From contig CAYMTN010000277.1 of assembly GCA_964393335.1 (NCBI GenBank), positions 1 to 6,498 on the forward strand: DNA of 6,498 nt, read 5' to 3'. Source of the DNA: CAYMTN01 sp964393335. GTDB taxonomy: Bacteria > Chloroflexota > Anaerolineae > Aggregatilineales > Aggregatilineaceae. This document shows, piece by piece, positions 1 to 5,860 of this stretch. The notes below the pieces were generated by a model. That model was not told the DNA's origin and made no database searches. It saw nothing but the letters and a program-made list of their open reading frames with translations. A program made the position numbers and the translations under genes. Numbering within the stretch: position 1 is the stretch's first letter; every line of letters begins with the position of its first letter.

Positions 1-50
1 CCTTTTTCAAAAGGTGGCGGGGTATGGGGCAGCGCCCCACCAAAACCCGC
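1..50. repeat. GC-rich palindromic element, possibly a dispersed extragenic repeat (cut by window edge)
   Basis: Three nested or adjacent inverted repeats are packed into 50 bases. CCTTTT (1-6) faces AAAAGG (9-14). GCGGG (17-21) faces CCCGC (46-50). Inside the latter, TGGGGC (25-30) and GCCCCA (34-39) form a perfect 6-bp stem with loop AGC. The general look, a G-run, then GGGGCAGCGCCCC, then CCCGC, resembles short GC-rich dispersed repeats found between genes in many bacteria; that resemblance is from memory and was not checked by a search. It could instead be the tail of a terminator for a gene upstream of the window, but no clear T-run follows the stem on either strand. Confidence 0.4.
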
Positions 51-145
51 GTGTTGTTTCCGCCGGTCTGTACTAGTTGCCCGTGATATTCGCATCTTGA
101 TAGAGTCTACAACGTGAGGTTGTACTCAAAGAGGAGGGTTTTTCG

Positions 146-574
146 ATGACAGTTCGACGCGGAGTCTGTGGCATGTTGGCGCTCGCCCTGCTGGTGAGTG
201 TGAGTCTGGCCGCGCGCGGCAAAAAAGACGAAGAAGAACCCGCCCCACCGACCAGCACGACCGGGCCTGCCCCTGCCCCGGATACGATCGGCGATCCGGC
301 GCGCGGCGAGACGTTGTTCCTGCAAACCGGCTGCGAAAAGTGCCACGCCGTCGACTCGGACGCGGTGCTGGCTGGCCCGTCGCTGCAAACGATCGCCACG
401 ACTGCCGCCACGCGCGAGGCGGGCATGGACGCCGTCACGTACCTGCGCCAGTCGATCACCGATCCGGGCGTCTTTTTCGCCGAAGGGTTCAGCGACCAGG
501 TGATGCCCACCTTCAGCGACCTGAGCGAGCAGGACGTCAACGACCTGGTCGCCTACCTGCTGACCCTGCGCTGA
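146..574 (+). CDS. Small exported monohaem cytochrome c (class I)
   Basis: This 142-residue protein is a probable extracytoplasmic electron carrier with one covalently bound c-type haem. The N-terminus (MTVRRG, then a hydrophobic stretch to about residue 23) is a signal peptide or anchor. A charged, Pro/Thr/Ala-rich linker covers about 25-48, and the cytochrome domain about 49-142. The haem site is C63-E-K-C66-H67, with H67 as proximal ligand, and the likely distal ligand is M120 in VMPTF. The closing helix, DVNDLVAYLLTL, is typical of the family. A purine-rich ribosome site, GAGGAGG at 131-137, lies 8 bases before the ATG and fixes the start. The signal peptide ends SLAARGKKDEEE, where a lipoprotein would have Cys at residue 24; here it is Arg, so the protein is either cleaved by signal peptidase I after about A22 or A23, or stays anchored. 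No convincing promoter or terminator was found for it. The electron partner is unknown. Confidence 0.88.
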   Translation: MTVRRGVCGMLALALLVSVSLAARGKKDEEEPAPPTSTTGPAPAPDTIGDPARGETLFLQTGCEKCHAVDSDAVLAGPSLQTIATTAATREAGMDAVTYLRQSITDPGVFFAEGFSDQVMPTFSDLSEQDVNDLVAYLLTLR

Positions 575-644
575 TCACGACCCAACCGCCGGTCCCCCGC
601 CTATCGCCGGTTATGGAACCCTTTCCACGAGCGGCGCATAGACT

Positions 645-673
645 TTGGCAAATCGGCGTATGCCTGCTATGCT
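645..673 (+). promoter_or_regulatory. Sigma-70-type promoter for the phosphorylase gene
   Basis: TTGGCA (645-650) and TATGCT (668-673) are separated by exactly 17 bases, and a TG at 665-666 makes an extended -10. Transcription would start near 680, leaving a leader of about 60 bases before the ATG at 740. The ribosome site is AGGAG at 725-729. The leader contains a short tandem ACGGTC repeat (697-708) of no known significance. Confidence 0.6.
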
Positions 674-739
674 AAATGCCGTGTACCGCTTTACCACGGT
701 CACGGTCACTGTCCTGGATTAATCAGGAGAAATCAAACC

Positions 740-3334
740 ATGGTCAAACCTGTCGCGATGGTAGATGTCACGCCCAATCTACCGCCCAGTCTGGAACGCC
801 TGCGCGAGCTGGCTTACAACCTGCGCTGGACCTGGGATCACGAAACCATCTCGCTGTTCCGGCGTCTTGACCGGGACCTGTGGACCCAAACACAGAGCAA
901 CCCGGTATCCCTGTTAGGGCTGATCAGCCAGGACGCGCTCCAGGCGGCGGCTGAAGACGAAGCCTTCATGGCGCACCTGGACCGGGTGTGCGCTCAAATT
1001 GACGCTTACATGGCCCCCGACGCGCGCACGTGGTACCGCCGCAATTATGGCGATTTTGAAAAACCGTTTATTGCCTATTTTTCGATGGAATACGGCCTGA
1101 CCGAATGCCTGCGCAACTATTCCGGCGGGCTGGGCATCCTGTCCGGCGATCACCTCAAGAGCGCGTCCGACCTGGGGCTGCCCCTGGTCGGGATCGGCCT
1201 GCTCTATGAGGAGGGCTATTTTCACCAATACCTCAACGCCGACGGCTACCAGCAGCAGTCCTACCCGATCAACGATTACCCCAACCTGCCGGTGAAGCAG
1301 GTCTTCAACCCGGATGGCTCGCCCATGTTGGTCGAAGTGCCAATCGCCAACCTCACGGCGCGGGTGCAGGTCTGGAAGGTACAGGTCGGGCGCATCCCGC
1401 TCTACCTGCTGGATACCAATCACCAGGGCAACCCGCCCGAAATCCGCGACCTGACCGACCGGCTGTACGGCGGCGACAAGCGCACGCGCATCCGCCAGGA
1501 GATTCTGCTCGGTATCGGCGGGATTCGCCTGCTCGAAGAACTCAACATGCGCCCGACCGTCTGCCACATGAACGAAGGTCACAGCGCGTTTCTGGCGATG
1601 GAACGCATCCGCACCATGATGAAAGAAAACCCGAAGCTCGACTTCTGGGAAGCTGCCGACATCAGCGCCGTCAGCAGCGTGTACACGATCCATACGCCGG
1701 TACCCGCCGGGTTGGNNNNNNNNNNACGTTTCGGTTACGACTTGATCGACGAGCACTTCCCGTACCTGTGGCCGCAGCTTGGCCTGACGCGCGAGCAGTT
1801 TCACGACCTGGGCCGCGAGAACATGGGCGGTTTTGACCTCTTCAGCCTGCCGGTGCTGGCGCTCAAGCTGTCCGGCGCGGCCAACGGCGTCAGCCAGCTA
1901 CATGGCTCGGTCAGCCGCACGATGTGGCAGTGGATGTTCCCGCAGGTGCCGGAACACGAAATCCCGATTGGCGCGGTCACCAACGGCATCCACATCCAAA
2001 GCTGGATCAGCCGCGAAATGGCGGGCCTGTACGACCGCTATCTCGACCCGTCGTGGCGCACCGATCCCGATAAGCCGGATACGTGGTGGGACGTAGACCG
2101 CATCCCCGACGCCGAGCTGTGGCGCACCCACGAACGCCGCCGCGAGCGCCTGGTATCTTTCGCCCGCGAAAAACTCCACGATCAGCTCCAGGCACGCGGC
2201 GCGCCGCAGTCCGAGATCGAAAACGCATTCGAAGCGCTCAATCCCGACGCGCTGACGATCGGTTTTGCGCGGCGCTTCGCCACCTACAAACGCGCCACGC
2301 TGCTGCTGCGTGACAAAGAGCGGCTGTCGAAAATCCTCAACAGCCCGGATCACCCGATGCAGTTGATCTTCGCCGGAAAAGCGCACCCGCACGATCATCT
2401 CGGCAAGGAGTTGATCAAAGAAATCGTCAAAACCGCTGAACTGCCGGAGTTCCGCCACAGCATCGTGTTTTTGGAGAACTACGACGTCAGCGTCGCGCGT
2501 TACATGGTGCAAGGCGTCGATATCTGGCTGAATACGCCCCGCCGTCCCAACGAAGCCAGCGGCACCAGCGGCATGAAGACGATCTACAACGGCGGCCTGA
2601 ACGCCAGCATCCTCGACGGCTGGTGGGCCGAAGGGTACGACCCGTCGGTCGGCTGGGCCGTCGGCAACGGCGAGGAATACGAACAGCAGGAATGGGACCT
2701 GCAAGACTTCATCGAAGCGCAGGCGCTGTATAACCTGCTGGAAAAAGACATCATCCCGTCATTTTACACGCGCGGGCGAGATGGCCTGCCGCGCGAATGG
2801 ATCAGCCGCGTCAAAGCCAGTATGCGCAAGCTGTCGCCGTTCTTCAACACGTATCGTATGGTTCGCGAATACACCGAAGAATACTACATGCCCAGCCACA
2901 GCCGTTTCGTGAACCTCAGCCAGCCGGATTTCTCGCGCGGGCTGCGCTTTGCCGAATGGCTCAAAACGGTGCGCACGAACTGGAGCAAGGTTCACGTGAC
3001 GAAGGTCGAAGTCGAGCCGAAACAGCTCAAGGTGAACGAGGACGTGAACATCCGCGTGTGGGTGGACCTGGGGCCGCTCAAGCCGGAAGATGTGACCGTG
3101 CAGTTGTATTACGGTTCGCTGGACAGCCGCGATCAGATCGTGGCCGGTGAAGCGGTCGATATGGAATACTGCTGCCCGGACCAGACCGGCACAAACGGCG
3201 GGACGCACGAGTTTTTCCAAACCTTGAGTTACGCCACGACCGGCCAGCGCGGCTTTGCCGTGCGCGTGCTGCCCAAACACGACGACCTGCCCGACCCGAT
3301 GCTGACCAACCTGATCACCTGGGCGCAGGGCTGA
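740..3334 (+). CDS. glgP: Alpha-glucan (glycogen/maltodextrin) phosphorylase, GT35 family, with N-terminal DUF3417
   Basis: This PLP-dependent cytosolic enzyme releases glucose-1-phosphate from the ends of alpha-1,4-glucans. The translation is 864 residues, including four unknown ones at 326-329. Residues about 12-110 match the DUF3417 domain of the bacterial 'alpha-glucan family phosphorylase' subgroup. The GT35 core follows, with YFSMEYGL (113-120), SGGLGILSGDH (128-138), NEGHSA with H281, TNGIHIQSW (414-422), GFARRFATYKRA (508-519) and FAGKAHP (544-550). The PLP motif EASGTSGMK (605-613) has K613 as the Schiff-base lysine. Residues about 748-864 are beta-rich and look like the Ig-like tail seen in this subgroup. 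The start is supported by AGGAG ten bases upstream and by the domain beginning directly after it. The gene has its own promoter upstream and a strong terminator downstream, so it is probably monocistronic. The only oddity is a ten-N gap at a conserved motif. Confidence 0.95.
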   Translation: MVKPVAMVDVTPNLPPSLERLRELAYNLRWTWDHETISLFRRLDRDLWTQTQSNPVSLLGLISQDALQAAAEDEAFMAHLDRVCAQIDAYMAPDARTWYRRNYGDFEKPFIAYFSMEYGLTECLRNYSGGLGILSGDHLKSASDLGLPLVGIGLLYEEGYFHQYLNADGYQQQSYPINDYPNLPVKQVFNPDGSPMLVEVPIANLTARVQVWKVQVGRIPLYLLDTNHQGNPPEIRDLTDRLYGGDKRTRIRQEILLGIGGIRLLEELNMRPTVCHMNEGHSAFLAMERIRTMMKENPKLDFWEAADISAVSSVYTIHTPVPAGLXXXXRFGYDLIDEHFPYLWPQLGLTREQFHDLGRENMGGFDLFSLPVLALKLSGAANGVSQLHGSVSRTMWQWMFPQVPEHEIPIGAVTNGIHIQSWISREMAGLYDRYLDPSWRTDPDKPDTWWDVDRIPDAELWRTHERRRERLVSFAREKLHDQLQARGAPQSEIENAFEALNPDALTIGFARRFATYKRATLLLRDKERLSKILNSPDHPMQLIFAGKAHPHDHLGKELIKEIVKTAELPEFRHSIVFLENYDVSVARYMVQGVDIWLNTPRRPNEASGTSGMKTIYNGGLNASILDGWWAEGYDPSVGWAVGNGEEYEQQEWDLQDFIEAQALYNLLEKDIIPSFYTRGRDGLPREWISRVKASMRKLSPFFNTYRMVREYTEEYYMPSHSRFVNLSQPDFSRGLRFAEWLKTVRTNWSKVHVTKVEVEPKQLKVNEDVNIRVWVDLGPLKPEDVTVQLYYGSLDSRDQIVAGEAVDMEYCCPDQTGTNGGTHEFFQTLSYATTGQRGFAVRVLPKHDDLPDPMLTNLITWAQG
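1716..1725. other. Assembly gap (ten Ns) inside the phosphorylase gene
   Basis: Ten Ns replace sequence just after the conserved HTPVPAG motif (residues 318-324). The reading frame is open and correct on both sides: the right flank continues as RFGYDLIDEHF. Ten is a round placeholder length, so the true distance is uncertain. If the gap were one base, the codons would read G-L-(GNA)-R-F, which could be PAGLERF and would match the family pattern PAGxDRF closely. Confidence 0.95.
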
Positions 3335-3363
3335 CGCGCGTTTTTGCCCACGTAACACCGGTG

Positions 3364-3395
3364 AGGCCGGGCGCTGCGAGGTGCCCGGCCTTTTT
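3364..3395 (+). terminator. Rho-independent terminator after the phosphorylase gene
   Basis: AGGCCGGGC (3364-3372) pairs perfectly with GCCCGGCCT (3383-3391). The stem extends inward by three further pairs, including two G-U wobbles, to a GCGA loop (3376-3379), which is a GNRA tetraloop. TTTTT (3391-3395) follows directly. It sits 30 bases after the stop codon. An outer 9-bp inverted repeat, CGCGTTTTT (3337-3345) with AAAAACGCG (3402-3410), encloses the whole hairpin. Confidence 0.9.
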
Positions 3396-3493
3396 CGTCA
3401 AAAAAACGCGGCGGCCCTGCCGCCTGTTCGTGGACTCGGGTGTATGCAAAGGATGCCATTCAGTTACGTGACAGCACAGTCGATCTGCGATCC

Positions 3494-3540
3494 AGCCTCA
3501 CCCCCGCCTCGGCGCGTGCGCTCGGCCAGGGGGTGAGGCT
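3494..3540. repeat. Perfect 12-bp inverted repeat with 23-base spacer
   Basis: AGCCTCACCCCC (3494-3505) is the exact reverse complement of GGGGGTGAGGCT (3529-3540). The right arm can alternatively fold with sequence just downstream: GGTGA (3532-3536) with TCACC (3540-3544), extended by GGG (3529-3531) with CCC (3546-3548) across one bulged G. No T-run follows, so it is not a standard terminator. It lies upstream of the -35 box of the next gene, so it would be transcribed only by read-through. An operator, a small repeat element or a structured RNA are all possible. Confidence 0.6.
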
Positions 3541-3600
3541 CACCGCCCCAAAATCCGCTGACACGTTTTGCTCGCACCCCTGCACCGGGTCCCGCTCCGC

Positions 3601-3630
3601 TTGATCGGCCCGCCCGTTTCCCCGTATAAT
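3601..3630 (+). promoter_or_regulatory. Sigma-70-type promoter for the unknown membrane protein
   Basis: A perfect -10 box, TATAAT (3625-3630), lies 18 bases after TTGATC (3601-3606), a four-of-six match to the -35 consensus. Transcription would start near 3637, giving a leader of about 43 bases. The TATAAT stands out strongly against the GC-rich surroundings. Confidence 0.65.
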
Positions 3631-3679
3631 AGCGCTGGCAATCGCACCGGGCTTCGGGTGTCGCGCAGGGAGATTCAGC

Positions 3680-4519
3680 ATGACAAACGAAAAAATAGTG
3701 TTGTACGGGGCGACGGTGGTCCTCTGTTTGGGCACCTTCCAGGCAGCGGGCCTGATGGGCTGGTCCCTGCCGGTGACGATCGGCGTCCTGCTGGCCCTGC
3801 TGGTCGTGTTCAACGCCGTGCATATCGTGTGGCAGCGCTGGACACGAGGCTGGATTCTGCGCTACAACCGCATGATCCAACGCGTACAGGCAGGTGATGC
3901 CGAGTCGCTGCACCAGGAACTGACCGCGCGTTACGCCGCCGGCAGCCGCACGTTTGACACGCTGATGGGGCTGGTCCTGGCGTCGAGTTACCTGGAACGT
4001 TTTGCCGAGGCACAACCGTTTGCGGACGAAGCCCGCGCGCTGGTCGAACAAAAGCGGCTCTGCACGCGGCGGGATATCGTTTCGCGTTATACATGTGATC
4101 TGGTGTTATACGGGCAGTTCGATCTGGCGGCCACGCAGGGCCGCTTTTCAGAAGCCGCCCACAGCCTGCGCCCGCGCGTGCCGGATGCCGCCAGCCCGAA
4201 CTACATGGCCGCCATCATCGCGTGGGGCTTCTTTTTGGCCGACGATCTTTACAATGCGCGGGTCGTGCTGGACAACGTCGAACCGGTTGGCAAGCCGCGC
4301 GACTTCAAGCGCTACATCACGCCGGATTACCAGTTCATGGTGGCCTACATGCGGCGCGTCCTGTTCGGGGAGGATACCCGCGCCCAACTGGCCGAATTGA
4401 GCGATCGTTTCGCCCATTGGGAAGACCAGGCAGCCCACCACACGACGACCCCCTACGGCGCGCGCCTGCGCGCCATCCTGGACGATATCCGCCCGCTGCT
4501 GCCCGATCTCGACGAGTGA
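3680..4519 (+). CDS. Membrane-anchored helical-repeat-like protein of unknown function
   Basis: I do not recognise this 279-residue protein. It begins with two predicted transmembrane segments, about residues 6-25 and 29-50, joined by a very short turn. A strongly basic stretch (WQRWTRGWILRYNR, about 51-64) follows, suggesting by the positive-inside rule that the rest is cytoplasmic. Residues about 65-275 look entirely alpha-helical, with amphipathic helices and alanine-rich pairs such as YLERFAEAQPFADEARALV and FFLADDLYNARVVLDNV, as in TPR-type repeats. No catalytic motif or cysteine cluster is visible. The start is well supported by AGGGAG at 3667-3672, seven bases before the ATG, and by a good promoter. 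It is probably transcribed alone or with the downstream reductase 73 bases away. A scaffold or protein-interaction role is a guess from the fold only. Confidence 0.8.
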   Translation: MTNEKIVLYGATVVLCLGTFQAAGLMGWSLPVTIGVLLALLVVFNAVHIVWQRWTRGWILRYNRMIQRVQAGDAESLHQELTARYAAGSRTFDTLMGLVLASSYLERFAEAQPFADEARALVEQKRLCTRRDIVSRYTCDLVLYGQFDLAATQGRFSEAAHSLRPRVPDAASPNYMAAIIAWGFFLADDLYNARVVLDNVEPVGKPRDFKRYITPDYQFMVAYMRRVLFGEDTRAQLAELSDRFAHWEDQAAHHTTTPYGARLRAILDDIRPLLPDLDE

Positions 4520-4530
4520 TAGTCAAACGC

Positions 4531-4571
4531 CCAAAAATCGGCTATAGTTGTGTCTATAGTTTGGCTCCAAA
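4531..4571. promoter_or_regulatory. Nested palindromes in the leader of the reductase gene (possible operator or weak terminator)
   Basis: The octamer CTATAGTT occurs twice (4542-4549 and 4554-4561), 12 bases apart. Its core CTATAG is itself a palindrome, so the two copies can also pair across TTGTGT. CCAAA (4531-4535) faces TTTGG (4560-4564), and TTTGG again faces CCAAA (4567-4571) across CT. Both copies contain TATAGT, which is -10-like, but neither has a good -35 box at the proper distance. The AT-rich patch contrasts with its neighbours. It could bind a dimeric regulator, serve as a promoter region, or end transcription from the preceding gene. Confidence 0.4.
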
Positions 4572-4592
4572 GTATTTTCACGGGGAGACTCC

Positions 4593-5813
4593 ATGACACA
4601 ACTCACCACTGGCGACCCGTCACCTGACACGATCCGCATGTACGGCGCGAACTGGTGCCCGGACTGCCGCCGCGCCAAGGCGTTTTTTGGCGAGCAGCGC
4701 GTCCACTATGACTACATCGATCTGGACCAGCACCCCGACGCCGTCGCCGACGTCGAACGCATCAACAACGGGCTGCGCAGCATCCCGACGATTGTCTTTC
4801 CAGACAACACGATCCTGGTCGAGCCGAGCACGACCGAACTCGCCGCGAAACTGGGCCTCAACCTGGAAGCCAGCCAGGACTTTTACGACGTGATCATCGT
4901 GGGCAGCGGCCCCGCCGGGCTGACCGCCGGAATCTACACCAGCCGCGAAGGTCTCTCGACGCTCGTCATCGAAAAATCGGGCATCGGCGGGCAGGTCGGC
5001 ATGACGCGCCAGATGGATAATTTCCCCGGCTTTGACCAGGGCATCAGCGGGGCAGACCTCGCGGGGCGGCTGCGTCACCAGGCTGAACGCTTCGGCGTGG
5101 AGATTTTGCAGGCGCAGACCGTGACCGGCCTGGACACCGACGGCGCATACCGCCTGGTGCGCACCGCCAACGGGCGCGAATACTGCGGCGGCGCGGTGAT
5201 CCTGGCCACCGGCAGCCACTACCGCCGCCTGAACGTGCCCGGCGAGGGGCGTTTGATCGGCATCAACATTCATTTTTGCGCGACGTGTGACGCGCCGTTT
5301 TACCGGGGCAAAACCGTCTACGTGATCGGCGGCGGCAACAGCGGCTTTCAGGAATCGCTGCACATCTGCCAGTTTGCCGAACACGTCACGATCCTGGAAT
5401 ATGCGCCAACGGTCCGCGCCAGCCCGATTTTGCAGCAAAAGATCAAAGAATGTGACCGTATCTCGGTGCGGACCAACCAGGACGTGCGCGAGTTCATCGT
5501 GAACGAGCGGCGTCAATTGGGCGGCGTGCGTATCCGGGACCGCGTGACCGGCGAGGAACGGATCGATCACGTAGACGGCGTATTTATCCTGATCGGCCTG
5601 GACCCCAACAGCGAGCCGTTCGCCGGGCAGATCGAGACGGACGCACGCGGGTTCGTCGTCACGCGGGATACGCTTGAAACCAGTATGCCGGGCGTTTTTG
5701 CCGCCGGGGACGTGCGCGCGGGCAGCACCAAGCAGGCCGCTGCCGCTGCCGGCGAAGGCGCGACCGTCGCGTTGATGGTGCGCCAGTATCTAGAACGCGT
5801 CGCGGCGATGTAA
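4593..5813 (+). CDS. Glutaredoxin-thioredoxin reductase/AhpF-like fusion flavoprotein
   Basis: This 406-residue cytosolic FAD disulfide reductase carries its own glutaredoxin domain. Residues about 12-90 form a glutaredoxin/mycoredoxin-like fold with W-C22-P-D-C25 and the cis-proline loop SIPT (63-66). From about 97 the flavoprotein core begins with GSGPAG (104-109) for FAD. The redox pair C229-A-T-C232 lies in CATCDAPFY. The dinucleotide site is GGGNSG (246-251), and FAAGD (369-373) is the second FAD contact, followed by the usual AAAGEGA helix. Plain thioredoxin reductases are about 310-320 residues; the extra length is the N-terminal domain. Electrons would pass NAD(P)H to FAD to C229/C232 to C22/C25. 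After the dinucleotide motif it reads VTILEYAP, like the NADH-dependent AhpF, without the HRR signature of NADPH enzymes. The start is fixed by GGGGAG (4582-4587). Its final acceptor (peroxiredoxin, ribonucleotide reductase or other) is not in the window. Confidence 0.9.
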   Translation: MTQLTTGDPSPDTIRMYGANWCPDCRRAKAFFGEQRVHYDYIDLDQHPDAVADVERINNGLRSIPTIVFPDNTILVEPSTTELAAKLGLNLEASQDFYDVIIVGSGPAGLTAGIYTSREGLSTLVIEKSGIGGQVGMTRQMDNFPGFDQGISGADLAGRLRHQAERFGVEILQAQTVTGLDTDGAYRLVRTANGREYCGGAVILATGSHYRRLNVPGEGRLIGINIHFCATCDAPFYRGKTVYVIGGGNSGFQESLHICQFAEHVTILEYAPTVRASPILQQKIKECDRISVRTNQDVREFIVNERRQLGGVRIRDRVTGEERIDHVDGVFILIGLDPNSEPFAGQIETDARGFVVTRDTLETSMPGVFAAGDVRAGSTKQAAAAAGEGATVALMVRQYLERVAAM

Positions 5814-5843
5814 CAGGGCGTGCGTCCCGCGTGGGCACATCAG

Positions 5844-5860
5844 GTCGTCCGCAGGACGAT
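5844..5860. terminator. Short hairpin between convergent genes, possible weak bidirectional terminator
   Basis: GTCGTCC (5844-5850) pairs with GGACGAT (5854-5860), including one G-U pair, across a three-base loop, within the roughly 46-base gap between the converging reductase and phosphatase genes. The octamer ATCAGGTC is repeated at 5839-5846 and 5859-5866. There is no T-run on either strand, so terminator function is doubtful. Confidence 0.3.

Larger units (their letters stand above)
3335..3679. other. 345-base gene-free stretch between the phosphorylase and the unknown membrane protein
   Basis: No credible coding sequence was found on either strand; the open frames crossing it on the minus strand are shadows that run into the next gene. 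It holds an intrinsic terminator near its left end, a small GC hairpin (GGCGGC 3410-3415 with GCCGCC 3419-3424), a long perfect inverted repeat in the middle, and a promoter plus ribosome site at the right end. Bases about 3425-3493 show nothing recognisable. Confidence 0.8.

Noticed and set aside
77..106. Possible promoter TTGCCC ... ATAGAG/TAGAGT before the cytochrome gene
   Set aside because: Both boxes are poor matches and the spacing is ambiguous, so it is not better than chance.
575..644. CGCCGGT direct repeat (587-593, 605-611) and an AACCG/CGGTT pair as a terminator for the cytochrome gene
   Set aside because: The stem is only 5 bp with a mismatch beyond it, and there is no T-run.
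676..870. Small plus-strand open frame over the phosphorylase leader
   Set aside because: It has no ribosome site, overlaps the true start out of frame, and begins at the predicted transcription start.
914..1804. Long minus-strand open frame opposite the phosphorylase
   Set aside because: It is antisense to a gene with unmistakable GT35 motifs, is rich in residues typical of GC-biased shadow frames, and has no motif or ribosome site.
3464..4051. Minus-strand open frame across the intergenic stretch and the unknown gene
   Set aside because: The plus-strand gene has a TATAAT promoter, a strong ribosome site and clear TM segments; the minus frame has none of these and shows low-complexity Arg/Ala-rich translation.
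4543..4560. The two TATAGT hexamers as -10 boxes of the reductase promoter
   Set aside because: No acceptable -35 hexamer sits 16-18 bases upstream of either; they are kept only as part of the palindromic region.
4620..5570. 316-residue minus-strand open frame opposite the reductase
   Set aside because: It is a shadow of a gene with complete glutaredoxin and TrxR motifs; its composition is biased and no domain is recognisable.
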